Below, piece by piece: positions 11,501 to 24,569 of a DNA stretch of 64,000 bases (the first letter of the stretch is position 1; every line of letters starts with the position of its first letter). Source of the stretch: Angiostrongylus vasorum (lineage: Eukaryota > Nematoda > Chromadorea > Rhabditida > Metastrongylidae). The translations under genes were made by a program, and so were the position numbers. The notes beneath the pieces were generated by a model. It did no database searches, had not been told where the DNA came from, and saw nothing but the letters and a program-made list of their open reading frames with translations. The stretch covers positions 434,001-498,000 of the forward strand of contig JADANN010000336.1 of the NCBI GenBank assembly GCA_018806985.1, written 5' to 3'.

Positions 11501-11852
11501 TCTTAGTGTTGTCTTATCCTTCATTGGTCATCTAGGTACAAATTCCGTACCCCCTGTCCCCAATACCTCGTAGCCATGGTGAAGCAATGAGCTATTGAGT
11601 TCGAGTAGTTTCCGTAACTTTTAATCTATTCTTAAACACTCTGTTGATAATGGGACATAAAGTTGCCCTCATTTCTTTTGAGGTGATATTTCAGGAGATC
11701 CGAAAATATTGATCGAAATATTTAGTCTCCATCACAATATGCTCCAGAAGAATTAAATGTTATTTACAATCAATAGCTTTTTTAAAGCTTTTAAAGCTCT
11801 TCAAGTATCACCTCAAAAGAAGTCTACTTTATGTACGATTGTCAATAGATTA

Positions 11853-12124
11853 GGAGCGCATGTGGCGCAGTGGTTGCAGGCGCCTTGCGACACCCGTGGA
11901 ATCGATCTCAGCGCCCATGGCCCACCAAGCCTTTCATCCCTCCCGGGTCGGAAAATTGGTACCAGACTTGTCTGAGACGATAGCAGCGCTGGCTCGATAC
12001 ATCAGCAGGCCACCGCGAGTCATTGTAAAGGCCAGATATGCATTCAGTCATCTCCAAACGAGGCTTAATGAAGTCGAATGCATGGCTCATCCCTCAGGGG
12101 ATTGATCAACCGAGAGCTTTATCG
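11853..12124 (+). repeat. SINE-A copy
   Basis: Full-length, head GCGCATGTGGCGCAGTGG, tail GATTGATCAACCGAGAGC. A second, strongly diverged head-like copy follows at about 12151-12285. Confidence 0.8.
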
Positions 12125-12924
12125 TTTATACTTTTATCAATAGATTACTTAGGGGCATATAGCACAGCGGTAGTGATGTCCATCATCACGAGCATGGTGC
12201 TATTTCGATTTCGCTCTGGGGCCAACCAAGCCTGTCATTTGTCCGGGTTGGGGGAAATTGGTACCGGAATTGTATGGGGAAAAAAGTCACTCTATGCAGT
12301 CCAACTGGAAACGGTTCAGCCCAGCTATCTCAGGACTCCAGGGAGAATTGCTCGACTAGCATTCTAGGACATTTAAGGTGAAATCAAAATCTCCAAGCAG
12401 CAACCGAAGCCACACGTAAAGTTGGAAGATCTTCGTGGGCAGTGAATGCGAGAAAGCGACTAGAATGTGAGAAGTGCTGGGGTCCGCACAGTAGACGTGA
12501 AGACGGATCAAATAAAATAAAAAAATAATAAGAAATAGCTTTTTAGCTGTTCCGGTAATGTTTAGAAGTACCCAAAACACTTCGGGCGTTATATGGAAGC
12601 AATTCTTTGACCACACAAGATAAAAGTCAATGTATACCAGCAGTGGGCCAGATGGAAAACCTATCATGTCATCTGTTGTACCATTTGATGTTATGGTGGA
12701 CATATTCTGTCATTGTTCCATTTTTTTCTGTGGTCCATCCTAGAAGTTCTCTGTGAAATCAGACAGTATGACGTCCACTCTGATTTTTCGCTTCCGGATC
12801 GTCAGTTCTATGTTTGTTATGGCTATAACAGGTTTTCCTTCCCAGGCGGTTGTAAAGTGTTTAGCAATTGGACAAATGATGTTTTATCTTTTGTTTTCTT
12901 CCTATTCTTTTTTCTTAACGGGGG

Positions 12925-13410
12925 GATGTGAAATGCAACTAAGGGGTGCTGATATATCAAGAAAACCCAGGGCCTCAGGGCAGTTTCGAACCCGCGATTA
13001 CCCTTACCAGGGGCTAACGTGTTATCCATCACATCCGCGAGCGAGACATTTCCTTTGCCTTTCTCTCAGCTTTTTTTTAAACTTCATTGACGCTATCAAC
13101 AATCGTCAGGTAACGGGAATGATATGGGGAACATAAGTCGGCAGTGAACTAAGTTATGCTGATGTTGCATTTTAAATCACAGTGCTTTCATATGAAATAC
13201 AACCGCAAAGATGCTGAGATATGAGCAAAATCCGAGATCCCAAAACAAAAAGGAGGAGGAAAGAGAATGACTGAGAGAAAGGCAAGGGAAAGGCCTCTGT
13301 TGGTGTGGTGGGTAGCACGTGAGCTCCGGTAAGGGTAATCACGGGTTCGAAGGCCACCTGAGGTTCCGAGCCTCGCTCATATCTCAGAATTCCTATGGTT
13401 GAATAAATCA
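12925..13410. repeat. Two SINE-B copies, inverted
   Basis: 12925-13180 minus, 13250-13410 plus. The second has a canonical B-box-like GGGTTCGAAGGCC. Confidence 0.65.
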
Positions 13411-13552
13411 CCATTAAGTACTGATTATCACCCACCTATTCTAACGCAAAGTGCCGAATATTTCTCGGTACAGTGAAATAATGTGAGTGGTATTAAATGT
13501 AAAACAATAGTAAGTACAATTCAATCTTAGCTTTGCCAAGTATCTTGCACTC

Positions 13553-13750
13553 TAAAGAGCAGATTTCGGTAGAAGCACAAATGTATTACCTTCTGATCTG
13601 TCATGAATCGCTATGGGCAGCGCCGATTTTCGTGTTACCTTAGTATCCAGAAGAATCGGAGTGATCATCTCACATATGTTCTCATAAGGCGTCCAGTACA
13701 TCCTGATCTTGTGGTCAGGTCGATAGAGGTCGATAAAATTACGTCGAGGG
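13553..13750 (-). other. Coding-like fragment, unidentified
   Basis: Minus-strand frame open for about 66 codons with good composition, including KIRMYWTPYENICEMITP and ALPIAIHDRSEGNTF, ending in a stop at 13553. No upstream splice acceptor fits this frame. Just above, at about 13930-14019 on the plus strand, another exon-like piece (VLFVSARYLAAIIHGDG) ends at a GTATGT donor. The two could be remnants of one decayed gene or unrelated. No family recognised. Confidence 0.25.
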
Positions 13751-14644
13751 ATTGATCATCGTACACTAAACCATCGCTATTTACTTAGGCATAGAGAGAG
13801 GTACGTCGCAAATAATCCGTGAACCATTTATGGATATTTCGAGGCTGTACGTTCTCCGTCAAAACGTCGAAATGTTTTAGAAACTTAAATGTTTTCAGTA
13901 ACAAACTTGTTTACCTAGACAATTAGATGACCCTTCACATGTTCTGTTCGTTTCGGCACGTTACCTTGCAGCCATCATCCACGGCGATGGCAGAGGTCTT
14001 CTGCAACTTGAGGATTTGGTATGTCCGTGTATTAAGATTTTGAATGCCATTAAAGCGTGATTTTTCTTGGAAATCCGAACTGGCCGTGCTAGGCCGTTCC
14101 CATGTTGTCATAGTGGACAGTTGCCATCGTCAGTGCATCGGAGTGAAGTTTGCTCCTTTACGACTCGGATTCGTGTGAGACAACTGCGATTCCTGATTAG
14201 TTGACTGACTTCTCGAAGCCGTTTACAAAAAAGACGTTTCCAGTTGCAGCACTTATAAAGGTTGAGCTTATGGACTTCAGGCATTCTTTAGTATGGTATC
14301 ATAATATCCGCCGTCTTCTTTATCATTTGTTACACTTGAAACCCAAAAATATCTAGTCCAGATTTCTACCTAAGATTTGCAAAGGTAGTAGATCCATAGA
14401 AATCTCTGATATTTTCCATTTTGCTCTCTTGTTTAATCCTATCAGGTATATAATATGTATCAAAGTAACTGTTGTTATATCACGAAGCATACCATTAAAG
14501 GGAAAGAAGAGGGGTAGGGGTATTGCTGTTATGCACCTTTACTTTCAATAGTTTTACAGCAATAGTAAGAGAAATGAAGCGGTAAACCTGTCTTAAGCGT
14601 TAATCGACGCTATTAGTATAAAGTTACACATGTGCGAATAGTTT

Positions 14645-14840
14645 ATCTGAGAGACAGGCGAAACGAAGGATCCACATGGTGTGGTGGTGAACGCATTAGT
14701 CCCCGTAAAGGGTAGCAGCGCGTTCGCTCCCCACCGCAGACACTTGCGGTCCGTAGTTTTGCAAATATTTCAGCATCGTTGTGATTGTTTCACAAATAAT
14801 ACCCTACCGTGAAAATATGGGAAAGGCAGTAAATAACAAA
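14645..14840 (+). repeat. SINE-B copy
   Basis: Contains CGAAACGAAGGATCCACATG, GCGTTCGCTCCCCACCGCAG and GTTTTGCAAATATTTCAGC. Confidence 0.75.
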
Positions 14841-15299
14841 GTGGACATTTTGCGAATACTTTTAAAAGCTTTTAGTTAAGTTAATGACTTATAAGAAACC
14901 CCATTATCGACTACGTTCATCGACGAGCGAAGGCCTTACATCTCCTAGATCTTTTCGAAAAATCTTCACGTTGCCTCACTACTTTAGTACACCTGGTATA
15001 GAAACCTCTCACTGAAGAAGTACTGGACGATAAGTTCGGGGTTATTTTTGCATATTTTGATTTTCACGGTAAGTTCTAATTTTAAGGTAGCTTCGAGGTA
15101 ATCGAAAATTGTCCATTCAAGTCCATTTTCATTTAAGTATACTTGTTGTTTGCTACGTATTTCTATTTATACTTGCTCTTTAGCATAGGTTCCTATGAAA
15201 GTCTTGTTTTAACGTTTACTTTAGCTTCCGTTAGAAACTATTTGTGATACTACATTTGTTCGTTTGGTTCTAGTTTCCATTCAAGGATTTATTACAACC

Positions 15300-15700
15300 T
15301 GCGCCAATTTTGGACACTTGGACACTTGGACGGTCCGCCCCCACTGGTTGTGCGGGCTCCAGCATAATCTCCATTTTTCGGAGTTTCGCTGGTTTAGCCA
15401 TTATGGCTTTCTGGAGTCCCGAGGTCAGCCTGGCCAAACTCTGCCCTAGATCGTTACCACAACAGGCCGTCGCAACCCTTGTGGATCAGAGGGAGATTTG
15501 CCACCATGCGACTAGTTTGATACCAGGACAGTGGTGGATCCTGATATTGGTTTACTCTTAGCTAGGCTTCGTGATGGAAACGCCGGACTCCTCAGTTTGG
15601 GAGACCCTGCCGGGGGATGAATCCACCACTGTACATCGCAATTCGACACCCGGGAACACCTAATCATGATGAGGCGCCAAACCGTTGGAAGCCACCAATT
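15300..15700 (-). repeat. R3 copy
   Basis: Full-length reverse copy, GGTTGTGCGGGCTCCAGCAT to CTAATCATGATGAGGCGCC. Confidence 0.75.
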
Positions 15701-15898
15701 TTAGTATGTATTTATCAACGATAAGTAGTCTCTTATTTTAAAATGGTGGGTATGCTGAGCAAAAGCAACTGTTATTTCCTATCAAAAGAAGCTTCGTCGG
15801 ATTGACTGGTCGTGTTCGTAAGTAGGTGAACATGTTTACGGATATGACGATTGCATCTTACATATCAATAGAGGGAAAAGTCAACTGAGGTTGATAAA

Positions 15899-16168
15899 GG
15901 ATAAAGCTTGCGGCGTTGATTGATTCCTGAGGGATGCGCCATGCATTCGACTTCATTGAGCATCGTTAGAGGTAATTGAATGCATATCTGCCCTATGCAG
16001 TGATTAGCGGAGGCCTACCGAGGTATCCATCTAGTGCTGCTATCCTCTCAGACAAGTCTGGTACCAGTTTACCGTTCCCGGAGGGATGGAAAGCTTGGTC
16101 AGCTTGGAGCATAGAATCGAACCCATGTGTACTGCACGACACCTCTAACCACTGCGCTACACGCGCCT
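15899..16168 (-). repeat. SINE-A copy
   Basis: Reverse full-length copy, tail at left (AAGCTTGCGGCGTTGATTG), head at right (ACTGCGCTACACGCGCC). Confidence 0.8.
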
Positions 16169-16169
16169 C

Positions 16170-17349
16170 AATGAATTGAATATGAAGTGTAATAAATGGG
16201 CACAGTACAGTGTCACCTCCACTTTAAGAGGGACGGGTTACCCTTGAGTGTACCCAGCAAACAACGCGAACCCTTTAAGGTATCCAGATCGGCCCAGTTT
16301 GTCACTTCTGAACGGTTACTCTAATCCACAGTTTCGCTCCTAGGTGTATCATTTCGTTATTTACGCAATGCAAAACGAGTGTGGATCACGTTCCTGATAT
16401 CAGTCGTTATCTTTTGCTGGTCAGTAGTGATCATCATTAAGCCAACAATGTATAGCGATTTTCCGCTTTAGGAGAACCATAGTAAGCCGAGGAAATCGAT
16501 AGTACAACCTAACCCGGTGCGATTCACCTATCGATCTGCTCATTCAGTTCCTTCTTTCATTTCCTGGATGAAACGAACACGACTTGGTCGTTCATGGGTG
16601 TGCCACTGAGCTGATATGGTTCTGTTGTCGTGAAGTTAAACTCTGGGTACTTACTCGGATACTTAAACTGCTTTGGTTATTTACTTGAATACTTAAATTT
16701 TAGACTTGTGGAATCTCCAAACTGGGTTTTCTTTAGCTTAATTTATCACTCCGTTAGTAAAAGACTCCGTTAACGTCTTGAGTTTTGACTCACTGTTTAG
16801 TTAAGGGAATAGTTTTTAGTTACTTTAGTTTATATGTGGTCTGCTGTTAGGTTTATTGGAATTATTGGAATGGCCAGCGGTGTCTCATACGAATGAGATT
16901 GGAAGAATATTAAATCCTTCTGTCGTAAGACATAACCTTGGTGGTCCGTTTCTCCACATGTCTCCGTTCGTCCTTCACCCACCAGATCACCCACGTATGA
17001 TGGTTGTTCTTTGTGTTTGAAAACATCGCTCCTAAAAATCGGTTACCAACCAGAAAACACTTTCATTCTGACATTAGCGATCATTTTTTTCTTCAAGCAT
17101 ACGTGACTTGAGAAACACTAATGGCTGTTCTCACAACAGGAACTTCGTTTCAGTTCGACTTTACACTCTCAGTATTCATCCATCTCTAGTAAATTCTTTG
17201 TAATCGTTGATACCGCAGACTTGGTGTTAGTCGACTGAACTGAAACAGCATGCTGTAGATGAGTAAAGTCATGCGTGGAACGTCATATATGGTTCCATCG
17301 TCCGTTATTGTGTTTCCTGTCCTGGGTTTTTTATCATCCACTAAACTTC
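16170..17349. other. No gene seen
   Basis: No recognised repeat or convincing exon over 1.2 kb. Confidence 0.45.
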
Positions 17350-17560
17350 TTGTGCTCCCCAGATCATTCCCTGTTGATGGGTGATTGCTGATGGCACCGT
17401 TAGGTAGAGAAAGGCAAAACAAGTACTTCAGTGGCAGTGGTGGACTGAGTAACACGTATGCCTCCGGAAGGGGGTAGTCGCTGGTTCGAATCTGGCCTGG
17501 AGTCCAGGTTTTGCAACTATCTCAACATCGTAGTGGTTGTTATTCACTAAACTGTCGATT
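17350..17560 (+). repeat. SINE-B copy, older variant
   Basis: Variant with B box TGGTTCGAATCTGG and CTCCGGAAGGGGGTAGTCG. Confidence 0.65.
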
Positions 17561-17984
17561 CTGGTATCCATCTTGCTTGAGATTTCATCGCAACGTTTCG
17601 AGAAGATCTGGGGGGCCTCTGATTAGTACGGGTTACGTACTTTTGTAAAAAACAACGACAAGAAATCCTGTGTGCTCCGTCAGCTGTTCATCGATTCAGT
17701 GTTTCCCTGTGGGAATTTATTACCTCATCTCCAGAACAAAGCGCAGTTTAAGACAGTATTATTAGTTTTTTAAAAGTAATAGCGTTAGGAAACGAAAATC
17801 ACATATTGACAGTATGGTATCTAGTATCTAAAGAGTACTAGTTTTTTCGTGTTCTCTTATTCTACAAGTAGTTATGAAAATATAAGACATCAACTGAACG
17901 ACACTTTTCCATCCATGGTATTTGGTCTATGCGGGCCAGAGTTTACTTATATACTTTGAACTGGTTGGAAACAGAAGTATGGAA

Positions 17985-18135
17985 AGAAAAAAGAAAGAAA
18001 GGCGGAGCGAAGGACCCGCATAGTGTGATGGTGAACATGTTAACCCCCCGAAAAGGGTATTAGTGGGTTCGGTCCCCACAGCAGACACCTGCGGTCAGGA
18101 GTTTTGCAAATATCTCAGCATCACTATGGTTCAAA
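17985..18135 (+). repeat. SINE-B copy, partial
   Basis: Retains GGACCCGCATAGTGTGATGG to TTTTGCAAATATCTCAGC. Confidence 0.65.
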
Positions 18136-18817
18136 ATATAGAATTTAGAGGTGTAAGTTGTCTGTTTCAAAGATTACAAACCATTCCCAAGGCGGACTTT
18201 CTCGACAATATTCATCGACCTGAATGCATTTTATTTCGGAATGTTCCTTTTACTATAAAACTTTTCCTTCGGAAAGTTTTGCATCGAGCTTTCTAACTCC
18301 AGATTTTCTTCCCGTGATCGAATAAGAAATATACAAATTGCTGTTTGATAAAATTCGGTTGCTGGGACGAGTTTATTCGTCTCAGGGGTCCCATGGTGTT
18401 TCAGTACACAGTTAGTATATGGCAAGGTTGTCGACGATGAGGGAGATCCTCGGATGTTTTCGCTCTGGAGTCATTTTGAGACGTACGCACAGAGTTCAAT
18501 GCATGCAGTAACAAAGGAGAAGAAGCTGTGGAATGTGTGTATGTTCAACAAGTCAGGTGTTTTTTGTCTTCATTCCATCGACTTTTAACTCGGATTGACT
18601 ATTCAGGCAGTGAGAATGTTCTGATGTTATTCTCAGGTTTTCATTTATACCACTTAGTTTGATTACGCAAGATGGTTCACCACATATTCATCTTGTCTTC
18701 GAGTCTTAAACACCGTCTTCGTAAGGAATAGGGTGGAATTTTTTTCACTTCAATGGAGATTGTTGGTTTGTACGTTATAGGGGTGATTAGGAACAATAGG
18801 TTAGGTTTTCTATTAAG

Positions 18818-19092
18818 GTCGCGTGTGGCGCAGTGGTTGGAGGCGGCTTGCAATACACATGAGATCGATTCCGGCACCCCTGGCCCACTAAGCGTTCCAT
18901 TCCGCTGGGTCTGCAGATTGGTAGCAGAATTGTCTGGGATGATAGCAGCACTATCTCGATACATCAATAGGCCACCGCGAGTTATTGTAAAGGCCAAATA
19001 TGCATTCAATCACCTCCAAACGATGCTTAATGAAATCGAATGCATGGCGCATCTTTAAGGGATTGATCAACGCCGAGAACTTTGTGCTTTTT
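18818..19092 (+). repeat. SINE-A copy
   Basis: Full-length; head GCGTGTGGCGCAGTGGTTGG; lies 0.7 kb upstream of pdhk-2. Confidence 0.8.
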
Positions 19093-19745
19093 TAGGAGAT
19101 AGGTATTTGCCAAAGAATTGAACCCATTCAGAATAGATTTCACTGCAGTTTTCAAACCGACTTTTATTAAACCTCGGCAAAAGTAGTCATTACGTTCTTC
19201 TTAGCTTTTTTACACTCGCGTTTTTGCTTAGTAATCGAAGGAGATTTCGCAACAGTGCTGAGTTGTTTTCTGGTCGATTTGACAACTCTCCATGTTTAAT
19301 TGATAACATCGATAGGAACAGTTTCCGCAGCGGTAATCATCAAGGACGTACTGATAATGAAGTATCGTTTCAGTTGAGTTACTTATGCCCTGAAGAGCGT
19401 TCCATCCAAGCTCAACGGTATGTCAGTATGTTTTCCATTGCTAGACCTTAAGGATCCTTACTAGCCTGTTGTTAGTGTTTTCTTCACTACTCATCTTCGT
19501 TACCATTTCCTCCCTCTTTCTGACTTTCCTCCTATTTTGCATGTACCTGTTCCTTATTGTAGTGCGCAAACCCAGCAGTATCTTGGTGGCGTATTCTTAT
19601 TATTATTTGGTTTTATGACTTGTAAACGTGTTGAGTTCAGTGAGAGAAGCACCTGAGATTATTATCGTATTCTTGCTGTTGAAGTTTTCATTCATTCAGA
19701 CGTCTCCATTGATGTAATGTCCAACCATATGCTTAAATATGATTT

Positions 19746-19763
19746 CTTACTTCCTTATTTAAG
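19746..19763 (+). promoter_or_regulatory. Possible spliced-leader acceptor of pdhk-2
   Basis: Pyrimidine-rich CTTACTTCCTTATTTAAG ends four bases before the ATG. Nematode mRNAs often receive a spliced leader this close to the start; not proven by sequence alone. Confidence 0.35.
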
Positions 19764-19767
19764 CTAA

Positions 19768-22700
19768 ATGCGTCTCAGCTATAGGACTTTTGCTCCATTT
19801 GTTGGCGCAGTCGCGAAGAAGCTGGAACATTACAGGTATTTTTTCCTACCATCTTAAAAAGGGTACGTTTGGTAAGTGATAGATCTTTCATAAATCGAAG
19901 TCATAGCATCCATTTTAGTCAGTTTCGACCGTCATCGCTGTCTATTCAACAATATCTTGATTTTGGTCGAATAGGTACTGCAGCCACATCATACACGTTC
20001 TTGAAGAATGAACTCATGGTCCGTCTGGCCAATATTATGCAGGTTTGTATCTCACTTTCGAAATCGTCTCACCCTCATATTCCTCGAGGTACGACTTTCC
20101 ATTTTTGAAGGAATTTTCACTACTTCCTCCAAAACTACTACAAATGCCAAGTTCGAAATTGGTTAGTGAATGGTATTGTGAAAGCTTCGAAGACCTCTTG
20201 AAATTTGAAAATTCTGCCCCAACAGTGGAAAATATCGATACGTAAGTATCTTCTTTCTGTGGCTATGCAGTGACTTGGTTTGTATTTGAATCCGTTTTAA
20301 TGAAGGTCAGCATTGATATGGGGTTTAGATTAAGTGGATTATCTTAATCGGCGCTGCATGTATAGCGCAGTGGTCGGAGGCGCCGTGCAATACAAATGGA
20401 ATCGATCCCTGCACCCGTAGCCCCCAAACCTTCCATCCCTCCGGAGTCGGTAAATTGGTGCCAGACTTCTTTGATATGATAGCAGCACTGAGTCGATACA
20501 TCGGTAGGCCAGCGCGAATCATTGTAAAAGCCAGATATGCATTCAATCACCTCCAACGATGCTTAATGAAGTCGATTGCATGGCGCATCTCTCAGGAATT
20601 GACCAACACCAGGAGCGTTGTCATTTTTTTTATATTAATCGGTTGTGAAAAGTCACACTTGTTCCATATTTTCCAGTTTCAACGATCAGCTTCAACTGAT
20701 ACTTAAACGACACGCACATGTTGTTGAAACAATGGCAGAAGGTCTAATCGAGTTGAGGGAAACTGGTGTGGATATTGCTAGCGAGAAAGGTTAGGAAATT
20801 GGTTTAGTTTTTGTGAATTCCACATTAAATTAAGCGGTTTAATTTCAGGAATACAGTATTTCCTGGACAGATTTTACATCAATCGTATTTCTATACGTAT
20901 GCTACAAAATCAGCATCTTGTGAATTTTTTTTGTTTTCTTTAATCTGTTGTGCCCAAAATTGGTGTATCCATGCACCATATGCGCTAGATTTCTACACCG
21001 CTACAACTTTTTACGAATGGCTTTTACTTCAAAATATTATAGTCTCTTATATGGTATGTAGTGAATGAAGAAAACTAGGAGTTGAGTATGTACTATGATT
21101 GAGTGGTTGGTCAACCAACCCCAAACAGGCTTGACAGCCCTCGTAATAGTCATCGGTGAAGGCGTCTTTTCTGCAAAACTGCTTATGACTACACATAGAT
21201 AGGCCTTTGCTAGTTGATTTCTTACATAGAGTGATTGAGTATCATCTTGTGTTGCTCGGGCAAGGGTTCATGGACTTCTGTCTTAGTGCAAAACTCCCTG
21301 TAAAATTTGCGCTACTAGCCATTGGTTATTGTACTCTCATGTTGTTTATCTATAATTTTAGGTTGTATTTGGAAATGTCCTCCCGGAAAGTCCAAGACAT
21401 GTTGGCTGCATTGATCCAGCATGTGATGTTGAAAGTGTTGTCCACGATGCTTTCGAAAACGCAAGGTAGGCTTACTTTAGATGTGTTTCTTAGAAGTGTT
21501 AGGTTGGAAGAATTTGGAGATGTTCTCGATTACATATGAACAGCTTTAACTAGAGAGGCTAACTCTAGACCTAATCCTTAACGGCTGTCAGAACATGTAG
21601 TGTTGTAAGCCAGTCTTTTTTTTCCAGGAAGGAAGGACACTGATAAAATTGCTAATGGAGCTGAGATATTGGTCTCTTATGGCAGTCGTCCCAACGCTGT
21701 ACTAGCTTATCGTGGCTAGGAGGTGTTCCTGGGTGTCGGACTGCGATGTAAACCGTGGGGATCATCCTCCCAGCAAGGCCTCCCAAGCTGAGGAGTCCTG
21801 CGTTTCCATCAGGAAGCCCAGCCAGAAGTAATTCCAGGATCCGCTACCATCCTGGTATCAAACTACTCGCTTGGTGGAAAATCTCCCTCTGATCCACAAA
21901 TGCTACGACTCCCTGTGGTATTGACGACTTGGGGCTGACTTTGGCCAGGCCGACCTCACACTCTAGGGAACTACAATGGCTAAACCAGCAAAACTATGAA
22001 AAAAGTGGAAATTATGCTGGGGTCCAGTGACAACCAGTTAAAAAGGGGCCATCCAAGTATTCAAGTAAGTAAGGCAGTCATGCTTGCAAAATTCACTAGG
22101 TTTGACAAGGAAAATTGCGCTACTTGAACTCCAGCCGAACTACCATATAAAATAAATCCTTTGCTTTACTGAAAGCTAAAAGGACGGTTGTCATATGAGC
22201 TCCTGCCAATCATTGTCTTGGTCTTGTCGCCGTGTCTACATCTGTGCTGCTGAGTTTCTAAAGTTTTCTGTAGTTTGATCAAGTGGATCCCGCACAGAAC
22301 AAAGTTTGCTTTCTGGATGATAATGTTCGTGGATACTCTGCAAAGATAACTTGAAGAAAAACAACAAAACCATACTCGAAGCTTCATTTCTCTTGGAAGT
22401 ATCTGTACTGCTTCTGATTCTTTTCGTGGAGAGACCTTAAGAGTAATCTGCGAGACAAGTCATCGACGATAACTCTCGAGAATGAAATATACCGTTTATT
22501 CGACTCCCAGTCATCTGTTCTCGTCAAAGGGTATCAGTCAGCTAGCCATCCGTTAAGAATCTGTTAACGATACTTTTGGTTATCATATTGTTAAATCATG
22601 CTTTTATGGTGCTATGTAGTTTCAAGAAACTGACGTATTCTTACAGAGCTTTAATCTATTACTCAAGCTTTTTTGGGGCCACAAATTTGAGCAATGTTAG

Positions 22701-24249
22701 GGATAAAACTTGTCTTTGCAAAGTTGTTCTTACTAGCTTATCTTACTTTGCTCAGCTCACCTCAATCTAAAAAAACTGTTTCAATTTAGATTTTTATGTG
22801 ATCAGTACTATCTGACGAGTCCTTCAATGAAGCTCGAACTGCACAATGCCGTCGATAAAGGAAGACCAGTATCAATTGTCGCGGTGCCGAGTCATCTCTA
22901 TCATATAATGTTTGAGTTGCTGAAGAATGCTATGAGAGCAACTGTGGAACACCATGGTGTTGACGATGACCTTCCTGAAATCAAGGTCTTCGTTGTTAGA
23001 GGGCATACTGATTTGTCAATCAAGATATGCGATCGCGGTGGTGGCGTTTCTAGAACGATATTAGAGCAACTTTTTAACTACATGTATAGTACTGCACCAC
23101 CTCCACCGAGGGATGGTACGCAGGCACCTTTGGTTAGTATCTGTGGTCTGATTTCTTAAAGTTATTTCACGTCGCCTTCCGGGCGTAAACTTTATTTGAT
23201 GTGTTTAAAGTTTAGGCTGGTTATGGGTATGGTTTACCACTTTCTCGTCTCTATGCTCGTTACTTCTTAGGTGATTTGTTCCTTGTGTCAATGGAAGGTT
23301 ACGGAACAGATGCATGCGTTTATCTGAAGGTTCACTTGTTAATCTCCTTTCATTCTATATTGGTTAAATGAAAAATATATAAAGATGTCTTAATAACTCA
23401 AAAAGACCGACTTTCTATAAACCTCGGCATAGATAGTTGATAATTTATATGATCTTATAAACTGATCTTTTTTAGCTGATGCGAGGTTGGTATAGGTCTT
23501 CGTTGTCGTTGTCGTTGTTGTTCGTGTTGTTGGTCGATGGCTGACGTTTCGGCGATTTCGCCTTCCTCAGAGCCGTGATGTAACGAGTGGGACGTGCGAG
23601 TGCCACTCGTAACATCACGGCTCTGAGGAAGACGAAATCGCCGAGACGTCAGCCATCGACCAACAACACGAACAACAACGACAACGACAACGAAGATCCA
23701 TACCATCCTCGCATCAGGTAAATAAGATCAGTTTATAAGACCATATAAATAAATACATAAAGATGGTTCTTTTTCGGGGTGACTTAAAATAATTTTTCAT
23801 ACGGCATTCGACTATTATTACTTTACTAATTACCCTTATACAAGACCCTTCTTCACATGAACTATGCGGACCCCCATCAATTCTTGCATTCGATTTGTTT
23901 CCTCCCAGCAGTCGAAGACGAAGGTCTTCGAATTCTTCCATTGTGAAATCACTGCTGCTTGAGGATTTTTTTACAAATGTCGTTGAATGCCGTTTGACGC
24001 TGTTGTTCCTGGCGGCCTGTGATAGTCGGGCTAGAGTTACAGTAAAACCATAACATGTTCCTTATACTAAAATTGAGATTTTTTCCCTTCTGCATCTCAA
24101 GTAGCGATTTTTTTCTTCAGGCTATACCTTTGGAAGCCAGTGAAGTTCTCCCGATCTACAGCTCATCGTCCCGTAGGAACCTGACTATGAGTCCTCAAGT
24201 GGCAGACTGGTCTCATCATGTGCCCGGTCAAGGCTTACGTCCTGGGTGA
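19768..24249 (+). CDS. pdhk-2: Pyruvate dehydrogenase kinase, mitochondrial (9 exons, complete)
   Basis: Exons 19768-19835, 19919-20042, 20111-20241, 20677-20789, 20849-20919, 21362-21465, 22790-23132, 23216-23329 and 24121-24249 sum to 1197 nt with consistent phases, giving 398 residues. It is a GHKL-type protein kinase that phosphorylates and inactivates the E1 alpha subunit of mitochondrial pyruvate dehydrogenase. Visible signatures: [14 protein letters not shown] and [11 protein letters not shown] (N-terminal four-helix domain), [30 protein letters not shown] box ELLKNAMR (about 246-253), G1 box DRGGG (285-289), ATP-lid MYSTAP, G2 box [10 protein letters not shown] (320-329) and the C-terminal DW pair (385-386). 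No key residue is missing. A TTTAAG acceptor-like site four bases before the ATG could accept a spliced leader. AATAAA is at 24564-24569. Introns hold a SINE-A, an R3 repeat, and a PLE hairpin plus a SINE-C body. Confidence 0.95.
20351..20620 (+). repeat. SINE-A copy in pdhk-2 intron 3
   Basis: Head GCATGTATAGCGCAGTGGTC; the whole element sits inside intron 20242-20676, leaving about 55 bp before the next exon. Confidence 0.8.
21665..22075 (+). repeat. R3 copy in pdhk-2 intron 6
   Basis: Near full-length; ends AAGTATTCAAGTAAGTAAGG. Confidence 0.75.
23397..23762. mobile_element. PLE terminal repeats head-to-head (long hairpin) in pdhk-2 intron 8
   Basis: Arms of about 140 bp (about 23460-23595 and 23605-23745) are near-perfect reverse complements: CTGATGCGAGGTTGGTATAG matches CCATACCATCCTCGCATCAG, and TGGCTGACGTTTCGGCGATT its counterpart. 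The same arms flank the GIY-YIG element at 40.3-41.4 kb, so this is a PLE remnant with nothing but its terminal repeats. Confidence 0.7.
23825..24050 (-). repeat. SINE-C body (family description) in pdhk-2 intron 8
   Basis: SINE-C copies share TATGCGGATCCxAGCAC, CATTCGATTCGTTTCCTC, CTGCTTGAGGATTTTTxxxTC and GATAGTCGGGxTAGxGxAC. In longer copies this body is followed by a reversed SINE-A-like head (AGTCTGGTACCAATTTCC, CCGGAGGAATG). Here only the body is present. Confidence 0.55.
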
Positions 24250-24563
24250 TTTTAATGTCTTGTGCTCTGTTTGCTCCACTCTGGAATATTGGAATTTGTA
24301 CTAGTTCGACACCCTGAGACTAAACTTCGGGTGCTGTTATCTCTTACATAGTTGATCATTACGTTCAATAAGTTAAATGAAAGTCGTGTATGTGAAATCG
24401 TTGACCTCGTTCCAAATTAGTGATTCTCTCTATCTTAACCGCTACAATACAATGTCGTCATATCTCCTGTTTCTTACTAGTACCACTCTGCTACATTACG
24501 CATTCGTTCAGTGTCTGACTGCCTAATCCAACCAGTCTTAGATAGGCTTTTATCAATTATTGC

Positions 24564-24569
24564 AATAAA
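24564..24569 (+). terminator. Polyadenylation signal of pdhk-2
   Basis: AATAAA about 315 bp beyond the stop codon; the intervening stretch is AT-rich with no ORF. Confidence 0.5.

Noticed and set aside
12356..12703. 115-codon hydrophobic minus-strand frame resembling a chemoreceptor
   Set aside because: No splice sites or receptor motifs; the 5' part overlaps repeat-like sequence (TGCTGGGGTCCGCAC as in R3).
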